The translations under genes and the position numbers were made by a program. DNA of 64,000 nucleotides from Pteria penguin (taxonomy: Eukaryota > Mollusca > Bivalvia > Pterioida > Pteriidae), in contig CM068580.1 of assembly GCA_035048485.1 (NCBI GenBank), positions 58,047,983 through 58,111,982 on the forward strand, in the 5' to 3' direction. The first letter of the stretch is position 1. Every line of letters begins with the position of its first letter. Below, piece after piece: positions 12,215-23,639 of the stretch. The notes beneath the pieces are model-generated. The model did not search any database, was not told the origin of the DNA, and saw only the letters and a program-made list of their open reading frames with translations.

Positions 12215-13395
12215 GAGTATGCCATTGTATTATATAGGTTCGTTATCCTAGTTTGACTCCTGTAGTATGCCATTATTTTACATAGATTGGTTATTCTGGT
12301 TGACTCCTGTAGTATGCCACTATGTTACATAAGTTGGTTATCCTGGTTGGTTCCTGTAGTATGCCACTATGTTACATAGATTGGTAATCCTGGTTGGTTC
12401 CTGGAGTATGCCACTATGTTACATAGGTTGGTTATCTTGGTTGGTTCCTGTAGTATGCCACAATGTTACATAGGTTGGTTATCCTGGTTGGTGTCTGGAG
12501 TGTGCCACTATGTTACATAGGTTGGTTATTCTGGTTTGGTTCATGTAGTATACCACAATGCTATATAGGTTGGTTATCCTGGTTTGATATCTGTAGTATA
12601 CCACGATGTTACATAGGTTGGTTATTCTTGTTTGGTTCCTGAAGTATGCAACTATGTTACATAGGTTGGTTATCCTGGTTTGGTTAATGTAGTATACCAC
12701 TATGTTACATAGGTTGTTTATCCTGGTTTGGTTCCTGTAGTATACCACTATGCTCCATAGGTTGGTTACCCTGGTTGATTTCTGTAGTATGCCACTATGT
12801 TACATAGGTTGGTTATACTGGTTGGTTCCTGGAGTATGCCACTATGTTGCATAGGTTGGTTATCCTAGTTTGATTTCTGGGGTATGCAACTATGTTACAT
12901 AGGTTGGTTATTCTGGTTTAGTTCCTGTAGTATACAACTGTGTTATATAAGTTGGTTCTGGTTCTGGTTTGTTTCTTGTAGTATGCCACTTTGTTACATA
13001 GATTGGTTATCCTGGTTTGTTTTGTGTAGTATGCCACTATATTACATAGGTTGGTTATCTTGGTTTGGTTCCTATAGTATGACACTATGTCACATAGATT
13101 GGTTATCCAGGTTTGGTTCCTGTAGTATGCTATTATGTCACATAGGTTGGTTATTCTGGTTTGGTTCCTGCAGTTTGCCACAATGTTACATAGATTGGTT
13201 ATCCTGCTTTGGTTCCTGTAGTATACCACTGTGTTACATAAATTGGTTATTCTGGTTTGGTTCTTGTAGTATGCCACTATGTTACATAGGTTGGTTATTC
13301 TAGTTTGGTTCCTGTAGTATCCCACTATGTTACATAGGTTGGTTATTCTGGTTTGGTTCTTGCAGTATGCCACTATGTTACACAGGTTGTTATCT
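12215..13395. repeat. Minisatellite 2, 47-48-bp unit
   Basis: About 25 copies of TGTTACATAGGTTGGTTATC, CTGGTTTGGTTCCTGTAGTA and TGCCACTA. The 48-bp period keeps frames open on both strands (up to 168 codons on minus), but this follows from the period and does not indicate protein coding. Confidence 0.95.
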
Positions 13396-13479
13396 CCTAT
13401 GTTCCTAGTTGACTGAACAAACAAATGTTGAAAGTCACTTAACTTTAATAAACTAACTTTACTTATAGGTACAATTTAA

Positions 13480-13730
13480 ACAACAAGGGTGACTTCTTTT
13501 GATGACCTTAAAAGTAGGTACACGAGGGTGCTTTCCTCTGATGACCTTAAAAGTAGGTACACGAGGGTGCTTTCCTCTGATGAACTTATAAGTAGGTACA
13601 GGAAGGTGCCTTCCTCTGATGAGCAGGTTCAGGAGGATACATTTGTCTGATGACCATATCAATAGGTACAGAACAGTACCTTCTTTTGACAACCTTGTTA
13701 ATGGGTACATGACGGTATCTTCTTCTACTT
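13480..13730. repeat. Minisatellite 3, about 42-bp unit
   Basis: Six diverging copies of GATGACCTTAAAAGTAGGTA and CACGAGGGTGCTTTCCTCT. The first two are nearly identical; the last three differ strongly. Confidence 0.9.
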
Positions 13731-13739
13731 TTGTGGTCT

Positions 13740-13985
13740 ACTTTTTCCTCCTACCCTTTACAGTTTGAGTATAACATCCACATCTCTTATGTATTTTTCC
13801 TTCTCCTTCCTTTAACAGTTTGAGTATCACATCCACATCTCTGATGTATTCTTCCTTCTCCTTCCTTTAACAGTTTGAGTATCACATCCACATCTCTGAT
13901 GTATTCTTCCTTCTCCTCCTTCCTTTAACAGTCGGAGTATCACATCCACATCTCTGATGTATTCTTCCTTCTCCACCTTACCTTG
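13740..13985. repeat. Minisatellite 4, about 61-bp unit
   Basis: Four copies of CCTTTAACAGTTTGAGTATC, ACATCCACATCTCTGATGTA and TTCTTCCTTCTCCTT. Confidence 0.9.
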
Positions 13986-14514
13986 ATAGCAGGTGAAGCG
14001 CCTACCTGGTGAATCAAGTTAAAATTAGTACAATGTATAACAGAGACACATTTGGCACTATCATGACACTCCTGTACATCTGATAAGCTATGATGTCATT
14101 ATTCAATTGTTCAGTACAGTTATTTCAATAGTATCCATATAGTGATTCACCCATTCAGATGTACATGTACAAGTTTATACTAGATTTGTCTCTCGTTGAC
14201 ACACAAGTTATGCCAACAGAACAGAATAAAATTGTCACAGTAAGATCATGTGATGCAATTGCAATTAATTGTAACATTGACAAAACAAAAACACAGTAGT
14301 GAATAGGTGCATACCTCATGCAGTCTGTAATGTAAAGGAAATAAGCACTAAATATTCCTGATTAATAAATCTGTTGTTCACTGTATTTACATAAATTATA
14401 TCGTTATCTTTCCCCTTCATCAAACTATGCAGACAAGTGTACAGAGATTGAGAACATAAACATCCAAATGCTGGAATAGAGTAACCTAAATTGATTTCCT
14501 TTACTCTAAAACTT

Positions 14515-17500
14515 AACAAGAGGCCCAAATGGGCCTATATTGCTCACCTGAGCACAAATTGCTTATTTACAATAAAATGACAACTCATTTCAATAGAAAA
14601 TTTTACTTTTTTTCTACAAGACTTTCTTAAAGTTTGGTGATATTTTGTACAGTCATTTTGAAGTGTCCAAAATGTGTCAACCAATCAGAGCCTATGACAG
14701 CCATCTTGGATTACGGATTGGCACGAAAAAAACCCCACAAACTTGGTAGAGGACCTCAAGTGCTTACTTCCAATGAGGTTTGGTGAAATTCTATGCAGCG
14801 CTTCTGGAGAAGAATTCCAAACTGAGTCAACCAATCAGAGCCAATGCCGGCTATCTTGGATTACGGATTGGCACGAAAAACACAAACTTGGTAGAGGACC
14901 TTGAGTACTTACTTCCTATGAGGTTTGGTAAAATTCTGTGTAGCGATTCTGGAAAAAAAGTCCAAAATGTGTCAAACAATCAGAGCCAATGGTGGCCATC
15001 TTGGATTACGGATGGGCACGAAAAAAACAAACGTGGTACAGGACCTTGAGTACTTACTTCCTATGAGGTTTGGTGAAATTCTTTGCAGCGGTTCTGGAGA
15101 AGGAGTCGAAAATGTGCCAACCAATCAGAGCCAATGGCGGCCATCTTGGATTACGGATGGGAACGAAAAACAAACTTTGTAGAGGACCTCGAGTAGTTAC
15201 TTCCTATGAGGTTTGGTGAAATTCTGTGCAACAGTTCTGGAGAAGAAGTCCAAAATGTGTCAACTAATCAGAGCTAATGGCGGCCATCGTTGATTACGGA
15301 GGGGCACGAAAAACACAAATTTTGAAGAGGACTTCAAGTAGTTACTTCCTATGAGGTTTGGTGAAATTCTGTGCAGTGCTTCTGGAGAAGAAGTCTTAAA
15401 TGTGTCAACCAATCAGAGCCAATGGCGACCATCATGGATTAAGGATGGCCACGAAAAACACAAACTTTGTAGAGGACCTCGAGCAGTTACTTCCTATGAG
15501 GTTTGGTGAAATTCTGTGCAGCCGTTCTGGAGAAGGAGTCGAAAATGTGCCAACCAATCATAGCCAATGGCGGCCATCTTGGATTACGGATGGGCACGAA
15601 AAACACAAACTTTGTAGAGGACCTCGAGTAGTTACTTCCTATGAGGTTTGGTGAAATTCTGTGCAACAGTTCTGGAGAAGAAGTCCAAAATGCGTCAACT
15701 AATCAGAGCTAATGGCGGCCATCGTTGATTACGGAGGGGCACAAAAAACACAAATTTTGAAGAGGACTTCAAGTAGTTACTTCCTATGAGGTTTGGTGAA
15801 ATTCTGTGCAGTGCTTCTGGAGAAGAAGTCCAAAATGTGTCAACCAATCAGAGCCAATGGCGGCCATCATGGATTACGGATGGGCACGAAAAACACAAAC
15901 TTTGTAGAGGACCTCGAGCAGTTACTTCCTATGAGGTTTGGTGAAATTCTGTGCAGCCGTTCTGGAGAAGAAGTCCAAAATGTGCCATATAATCAGAGCC
16001 AATGGCAGCCATCTTGGATTACGGAGGGGCACGAAAAACACAAACTTTGAAGAGGACTTCAAGTATGTACTTCCTATGAGGTTTGGTGAAATTCTATGCA
16101 GCGCTTCTGGAGAAGAAGTCCAAAATGCGTCAACCAATCAGAGCCAATGGCGGCCATCTTGGATTACGGATCAGCACAAAAAACACAAACTTTGTAGAGA
16201 AACTCGAGCAGTTACTTCCTATGAGGTTTGGTGAAATTCTCTGCGGTGCTTCTGGAGAAGAAGTCCAAAATGTGTCAACCAATCAGAGCCAATGGTGGCC
16301 ATCTTTGATTACAGATGGGCACCAAAAACACAAACTTTGTAGAAGACCTCAAGTACTTACTTTCTATGAGGTTTGGTGAAATTCTGTGCAGCGCTTCTGG
16401 AGAAGAAGTCCAAATGTGTCAACCAATCAGAGCCAATGGCGTCCATCATGGATTACGGATGGGCACGAAAAAACAAACTTTGTAGAGAACCTCGAGCAGT
16501 TACTTCCTATGAGGTTTGGTGAAATTCTGTGCAGTGGTTCTGGAGAAGAAGTCTAAAATGTGTCAACTAATCAGAGCTAATGGCGGCCATCTTGGATTAC
16601 GGATGGGCACGAAAAACACAAACTTGGTAGAGGACCTGGAGTACTTACTTCCTATAAAGTTTGGTGTAATTCTGTGCAGTGGTTCTGAAGAAGAAGTCGA
16701 AAATGTAGAAAAGCTAACGACGGACGGACGAAAGACGACGGACGGCGATTGATCACAATAGCTCACTTGAGCCTACTTACTTCCTATGAGGTTTGGTGAA
16801 ATTCTGTGCAGCGCTTCTGGAGAAGAAGTCCAAAATGTGTCAATCAATCAGAGCCAATGGCGGCCATCTTGGATTACGGATGGGCACAAAAACACAAATT
16901 TGGTACAGGACCTTGAGTACTTACTTCCTATGAGGTTTGGTGGAATTCTGTGCAGCAGTTCTGGAAAAGAAGGCCAAAATGTGTCAACCAATCAGAGCCA
17001 ATGGCAGCCATCTTGGATTACGGATGGGCACGAAAACAACTAACTTGGTAGAGGACTTTGAGTACTTACTTCCTTTGAAGTTTGGTGAAATTCTGTGCGG
17101 CTGTTCTGGAGAAGTCGAAAATGTGCTATCCAATCAGAGCCAATGGCAGCCATCTTGGATTACGGATGGGCACAAAAAACACAAACTTAGTAGAGGACTT
17201 CAAGTACTTACTTCCTATGAGGTTTGGTGAAATTCTGTGCAGCGCTTCTGGAGAAGAAGTCCAAAATGTGTCAATCAATCAGAGCCAATGGCAGCCATCT
17301 TGGATAACAGATTGGCACGAAAAACACAAACTTGGTAGAGGACTTTGAGTACTTACTTCCTATGAGGTTTGGTGAAATTCTGTGCAGCGGTTCTGGAAAA
17401 GAAGGCGAAAATGGTTCAACCAATCAGAGCCAATGGCAGCCATCTTGGATTACGGAGGGGCACGAAAAACACAAACTTGGTAGAAGACTGAGTACTTACT

Positions 17501-17791
17501 GCCCATGAGGTTTGGTGCTATTCTGTGTAGCCGTTCTGGAGGAGAAGTCCAAAATGTGTCAATCAATCAGAGCCAATGGCAGACATCTTGGATTACGGAT
17601 GGGCACGAAAAACACAAACTTGGTAGAGGACCTTGAGTACTTACTTTCTATTAAGTTTGGTGTAATTCTGTGTAGCGGTTCTGGAGAAGAAGTCAAAAAT
17701 GTAGAAAAGCATATGAAGGACAGACGACATACGATGGACGACAATTGATCAAAATAGCTCACTTGAGCCTTCACCTCAGGTGAGCTAAAAA
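14515..17791 (+). mobile_element. Pearl/Helitron-like element with 145-bp tandem core
   Basis: The 5' end carries the hairpin GGCCCAAATGGGCC and GCTCACCTGAGC (14542-14553). The 3' end is a hairpin, AGCTCACTTGAG / CTCAGGTGAGCT, followed by AA (about 17755-17787). Between them are about twenty units of 145 bp, each with CTTCCTATGAGGTTTGGTGA, CAACCAATCAGAGCCAATGG and ATCTTGGATTACGGATGGGC. A 5' flank, tandem core and 3' flank match the architecture known for bivalve pearl elements and short Helitron derivatives. At about 16690-16775 a copy of the 3' flank (GACGGACGGACG...AATAGCTCACTTGAGCC) sits inside the array. No transposase is encoded; frames within the units are shadows of the repeat. Confidence 0.85.
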
Positions 17792-19315
17792 CTCAAGAGA
17801 TTGGAAAATACCAGATAGCATTAGATAAAAGCAGCAGTAACATACTGTGTATTTGTTTTGACAAAGAGTTCTTACCATGTCAAAATTAACTATAAATTCA
17901 TTCAATACCTTCATGCATTCCATGTTGTTTATACTTGAAGTATCTTGTTGATAAAGCTGCATGGCATTAAGAATGTAAGCAAACCTAACACACCCACTGC
18001 TGTATTTCCCACTGTATATATTGTTTTTCTTCCTAGAAGCTTATAAGAAATACTCTGCTACATGGAAAGGAAGAATGTTCTCTAGAAGTCTTCACTTTAA
18101 ATATGCCACATTCCTTACTTCCAATGTTTCATTCTCAATTCCTGTCTCCACAGAATGTCAATCCTGTCACTGAATTCCGTCTAAAAATATTAAATTGTAA
18201 CACTGAAATGTTGCATCATGCATTCTGAATGATCCATATAAGAGCTACATTTACATCATATTCAATTTTGATTGCATGAGGAAATATTTAATAAAACTGT
18301 ATAAGAGTATTTATCTATGACATTATATCAAGCTTGTGTAACAATGCTGATTGTACTACTAAGTGCAGAATCTATTCAGTATGACTGACATGCAACTTAC
18401 ATACTAATGTATTTATTTAAAGTAAATAATTTTCAAGATAGTAGAGCCTTAGTCCAACCAGCCATATCCTCCTTTAGGATTCAGAAGATATACTATCACA
18501 CATGATAATAATTTACAAACTTATCAAAGTGATAAATTGTTAAACCTAAAATTATTTACTTTTGTATTCAATTTACATCAAAATACAGAGTTATCTCAAC
18601 TTTGATCATCAGCGCTAGTTTTCTTAATTCTTTTTATAGTCAATAGTTGATACAGGTTTTCCCTAGAATGAGTAGATAAAACATGCACAGTGCTAAATAA
18701 TAATTTTTTTTAAGTATGGACATAAATACCATTGTTATTTGATGAACTATTTCAAATCAAATTCTAGAATATAAATTCCAATCTTTAACATATATTGTAA
18801 GAGTTATCTTTCTTGCACTACAATTTACAATTTCTTACTCTTGTAATATCTGAATGTGAAGTAGAATGCCAGGGATGATGTGAAAGCTGTTAAAAGGTGA
18901 ACAGGATAAAAAATTCTCTGTAAAGATATTTTAGAAAACCTTCATAAGCTTGTCTAACATGTTTTTTATATATTAGTTTGTTTGAACTTTATTTTGTTTA
19001 CAACACTCATGAATTCTCTTATCTGTATCATTGGAATCAGTGATTAGCACTGGAGGACACTTTATCCAGAGAAAACAAATGACTTTAGGCAAGTACATCT
19101 ACACGCTTTTATAATAAGGATTTGAACACAGATTTAACAGCAGTGAAAGAATATAAATAATTCTAAAATACTGCAAAGCCAGATTAGCAATATCCACTGA
19201 AGCCCTTCATTCTATATGTACATATTGTACATTACAGATGCACAATGAAACATTTTAAACAATCATGGATTTAACAGTCATGTTATGCAACATATTATTA
19301 TTTTCTTATTGCATT
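17792..19315. other. Gene-free AT-rich DNA
   Basis: About 1.5 kb without repeats, RNA genes or credible exons. Confidence 0.5.
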
Positions 19316-19319
19316 TCTT

Positions 19320-21165
19320 TTTTGACTGGTTGATTGGTGTATTACATTACTTTTTTGTCTGATTGATTGGTGTATTACATTACTTTTTTGTCTGGTTGGT
19401 TGGTGTATTACATTACATTACCTTTTTGTCTGGTTGATTGGTGTATTACATTACTTTTTTGTCTGGTTGATTGGTGTATTACATTACATTTTTGTCTGGT
19501 TGATTGGTGTATTACATTACATTTTTGTCTGGTTGATTGGTGTATTACATTATTTTTTTGTCTGGTTGGTTGGTGTATCACATTACATTACTTTTTTGTC
19601 TGTTTGGTTGGTGTATTACATTAATTTTTTGTCTGGTTGGTTGGTGTATTACATAACATTACTTTTTTGTCTGGCTGATTGGTATATTACATTAATTTTT
19701 TGTGTGGTTGGTTGGTGTATTACATAACATTACTTTTTTGTCTGGTTGACTGGTGTATTACATTACTTTTTTGTCTGGTTGGTTGGTGTATTACATTACT
19801 TTTTTGTCTAGTTGATTGGTGTATTACATTACTTTTTTGTCTGGTTGATTGGTGTATTACATTACTTTTTTGTCTGGTTGATTGGTGTATTACACTACTT
19901 TTTTGTCTGGTTGGTTGGTGTATTACATTACTTTTTTGTCTGGTTGATTGGTGTATGACATTACTTTTTTGTCTGGTTGGTTGGTGTATTACATTACATT
20001 TTTGTCTGGTTGATTGGTGTATTACATTATTTTTTTGTCTGGTTGGTTGGTGTATCACATTACATTACTTTTTTGTCTGTTTGGTTGGTGTATTACATTA
20101 ATTTTTTGTCTGGTTGGTTGGTGTATTACATAACATTACTTTTTTGTCTGGCTGATTGGTATATTACATTAATTTTTTGTGTGGTTGGTTGGTGTATTAC
20201 ATAACATTACTTTTTTGTCTGGTTGACTGGTGTATTACATTACTTTTTTGTCTGGTTGGTTGGTGTATTACATTACATTTTTGTCTGGTTGATTGGTGTA
20301 TTACATTATTTTTTTGTCTGGTTGGTTGGTGTATCACATTACATTACTTTTTTGTCTGTTTGGTTGGTGTATTACATTAATTTTTTGTCTGGTTGGTTGG
20401 TGTATTACATAACATTACTTTTTTGTCTGGCTGATTGGTATATTACATTAATTTTTTGTGTGGTTGGTTGGTGTATTACATAACATTACTTTTTTGTCTG
20501 GTTGACTGGTGTATTACATTACTTTTTTGTCTGGTTGGTTGGTGTATTACATTACTTTTTTGTCTGGTTGATTGGTGTATTACATTACTATTTTGTCTGG
20601 TTGATTGGTGTATTACATTACTTTTTTGTCTGGTTGATTGGTGTATTACACTACTTTTTTGTCTGGTTGGTTGGTGTATTACATTACTTTTTTGTCTGGT
20701 TGATTGGTGTATGACATTACTTTTTTGTCTGGTTGGTTGGTGTATTACATTACTTTTTTGTCTGGTTGATTGGTGTATTACATTACTTTTTTGTCTGGTT
20801 GGTTGGTGCATTACAGAACATTACTTTTTTGTCTGGTTGGATGGTGTATTACATAACATTACTTTTTGTCTGGTTGGATGGTGTATTACATTACTTTTTT
20901 GTCTGGTTGGTTGGTGTATTACATTACTTTTTGTCTGGTTGATTGGTGTATTACATTACTTTTTTGTCTGGTTGGTTGGTGTATTACATTACTTTTTTGT
21001 CTGGTTGATTGGTGTATTACATTAATTTTTTGTCTTCTTGGTTGGTGTATTACATTATTTTTTGTCTAGTTGGTTGGTGTATTACATTACATAACTTTTT
21101 TGTCTGGTTGATTTGTGTATTACATTACATTTTTGTCTGGTTGATTGGTGTATTACATTACTTTC
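19320..21165. repeat. 33-bp minisatellite derived from a SINE tail
   Basis: More than 50 copies of GGTTGATTGGTGTATTACAT plus TACTTTTTTGTCT. Variants with GGTTGG, ACATTACATTAC and ACATAACATTAC are arranged in larger blocks that recur near 19561, 20038 and 20317, a higher-order structure. The reverse complement of the unit, TAATGTAATACACCAATCAA plus CCA, equals the 3' end of the SINE that abuts it at 21166. The 33-bp period keeps long frames open; these are not genes. Confidence 0.95.
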
Positions 21166-21290
21166 AACAATTTTCAGTCATGTTGTGACATGAAAACAGG
21201 AGGTAACCAACATCTTCAACTTAGTGGCGCAATCAAGGAATCGAACCTAGATGTCTAAGATGAGTAAGAATGGGAGACACTAATTACAGA
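21166..21290 (-). mobile_element. SINE, second family, at the end of the 33-bp array
   Basis: On the minus strand: B box GGTTCGATTCC, TTGCGCCACTAAGTTGAAGA, GTTGGTTACCTCCTGTTTTC, CATGACTGAAAATTGTTGAA, then AGTAATGTAATACACCAATC, which runs straight into the array. Confidence 0.8.
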
Positions 21291-21899
21291 GTAATAATAT
21301 ACAGAACTACTCACACATATTCTGATCAGATATACCTTTAAAACAAGCTGTTGTCAATATTTATTGAATGTATAAGAAAGTATTTACTGTCATAACATTT
21401 TACAAAGTTTAAAAGAAGGATGATCTGGTATATTATTACAATATTTTTTACATAAAAAAATCATGAATAATAAATATTAGAACATATATGTGTTTTAATT
21501 TTGTGCACCAAATGTGCATTTCGACAACTTATGTCTCTTCAGTGATGCTCATGGCTGAATGAATGGAATTCTAATAATATGTAAATATTTGAAGAGCAGA
21601 GTTAAAATCAATGTGACTGAAAAAGTGAGCCAAAGAATCAATTTAAGGATAGAGCTATGCATAAAAGAGATTCTCCTTAGTTTTAGAGTGATTTACAAAA
21701 TTTCAAGACTGAAAATTTTAAATATATATTTCATGTCAGTACAAAAGTACTGGAAACTAGACTCATAAAAATGTGTTGTGCTCATGGATGAGTCCAGTTT
21801 GTTAAAAGCATTTACATTTTCATGTTGTTTTTACTCAAATTTTCCCTTCCTGTTTTTCTGATTTTTCAAAACATTTTTCCAATAACTAATGAAAATATA

Positions 21900-22246
21900 G
21901 GGCACCGCTAACGGGTGCATGATATGCCCGCATCATATTTAAATGTGGTCTACAAGCTAAATCCTTTCATATGACACTATCAAAAGTTTTGATTCCCCTT
22001 TAGTTAAGGAGGAGAAGCCCGGACAAGCTTTTCCGACCCCACCCATTTTTCCCCACCCCAAGGGCCTGACTCCAACTTTGAAACCCACATGCACAACTAC
22101 AAGCCATATCCTTTCATATGACACCATCAAAAATTTTGTTCCCCCTTTAATTAGAAGAAGAAGCCCGAACAAGGATGGATGGACGGACTGACAGACGGAC
22201 AGCGGTATAGCATAATACGCCCACATTTTTAAATGCGGGCGTATAA
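21900..22246. repeat. Interspersed repeat with GGGCGTATA-type ends
   Basis: Left part GGGCACCGCTAACGGGTGCA, middle CCTTTCATATGACACTATCA occurring twice (about 21963 and 22109), then GACGGACTGACAGACGGACA and the right end ATACGCCCACATTTTTAAAT GCGGGCGTATA, which forms a hairpin. The right end with a GACGGAC run resembles the end of the element at 14.5-17.8 kb. No coding capacity. Confidence 0.6.
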
Positions 22247-22315
22247 AAAGGGTAATTACATGGACGTAATTGTATTTCCTTGTATGGAGTGAGTTTTATT
22301 GAGCAGAACAAAGTA

Positions 22316-22410
22316 CCAGTAGGTCAAGAAGAACACTGTGACTCACTACAGGCTTTGTTCTCAGTAGGTCAAGAAGAACACTGTGACTCACTACAGGCTT
22401 TGTTCTCAGA
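22316..22410. repeat. 45-bp duplication in tandem
   Basis: Two identical copies of GTAGGTCAAGAAGAACACTG and TGACTCACTACAGGCTTTGT. The unit is 15 codons, so a frame VGQEEHCDSLQALFS repeats in the plus frame 22280-22492, followed by a donor-like TAAAG|gtaaat. It could be an exon with an internal duplication, but coding is not shown. Confidence 0.6.
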
Positions 22411-22763
22411 CATACAGTTCTCTAAAGGTAAATCTCTATTGTTCTGTGAATACATAAGATATACTGTTACCCATGAGACAAAAAGCTTTTGATGAAGTGA
22501 TTTAACCACATTTTAACTACAATTATTTGAAATTCGACTCATCAGGAAATTTGAATTATTCATGTCCAAGTAGTCCAAGTAGTAAATGATCTCGAGAATC
22601 AGTTGTACATGAAAGCAGAACTGTAATTTTTAAACACATATTAGCCCCGAAATAATTGTCTGGAGCATTTGGCTCTAATTTTGTAGACTTAAATCATTCC
22701 AGTATTTTTGTTATGCTAGAGACTGGCCATCGTTTCTCTGCAATCTAATGCAGATGAAGTAAA

Positions 22764-23155
22764 CAATCTGATTAAAACCATATCTTTATTCCGCTTCTCT
22801 ATTTGTCCCATTGCGGATAAAGATCTGGTGAAACCCTGTAAGGGGTCATGTTCTGGTGAACTCTGATGACGTTTCAGTCACCGAAGCCGTTATTTGCCAT
22901 AGCCAATCAATGACTCGGCTAGGCACGTGATAGTGACGCAATATGTTACAAAACACTGTTCAAAAACTACCTTGTGGGTCACGCATGCTGGGGATCATGG
23001 GGATTTTCATTTCATTCCTAGGAATTTGTAGCTGATCCACTGATTGGCTGAAAATCAGAGTTCACCAGAACATGACCCTTTACGGAGTTTCACCAGATCT
23101 TTATCCGCAGTGGGACAAATAGAGAAGCGGAATAAAGATATGGTTTAAATCAATT
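22764..23155. mobile_element. Foldback (long-TIR) element
   Basis: Inverted arms of about 100 bp: CAATCTGATTAAAACCATAT, CTTTATTCCGCTTCTCTATT and GATCTGGTGAAACCCTGTAA on the left, and their near-exact reverse complement at 23055-23155. The interior is about 190 bp without ORF. Partial copies lie at 46768-46968 and 48320-48372. Confidence 0.85.
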
Positions 23156-23639
23156 TAATGAAGTAAAGAGAGGTTTTCAAGTCAAATGATTAATTCTTAT
23201 ATATAAAGAGATCCACTAACTCTCAAGTCAATTTGTCCTTATCTCAGCAAATTTCCACATGAACATGTATATATTATATTATGTTATATATTAAAATGAT
23301 TCACTGAATACACTTACATTATTCACTTGTTACCCATGCTACAGACCTACCCACAGCATGTATACTATAACTGACACAGTGTGGTATTCACTTGAGGATA
23401 TTCACCTTCATCTAAAATACCTACAGTTAAAAGAAAATATCAAGAAAAACTGAAATCTTATATATATATTATACAGGATTTAACTTGAGTTAGTGAGCAG
23501 GTGTTTAATTCAGGTGTGCCAATTAAAGTGATTTAAAAATAAGGTATATAATCCTATATTAATTCATTTGTATCAGCAGTAGCAAGATCAGACATTTCAT
23601 CACAGTGGATGGATCAGGATATAACGATTAACATAATTA

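Noticed and set aside
12479..13424. Long open frames on both strands (139 codons plus, 168 codons minus) with repeating 16-residue units
   Set aside because: They follow from the 48-bp period of the minisatellite, a multiple of three. Both strands are open at once, composition is low-complexity and there is no splice or start context.
14780..17748. Many overlapping 80-100 codon frames that repeat MVKFCAAVLEKKSKM-like peptides
   Set aside because: They are shadows of the 145-bp core repeat, which shifts frame each unit and has stops in each.
19367..21069. Frames of up to 196 codons with 11-residue Cys/Trp/Leu-rich units resembling a membrane repeat protein
   Set aside because: The 33-bp array keeps several frames open; the sequence derives from a SINE tail.
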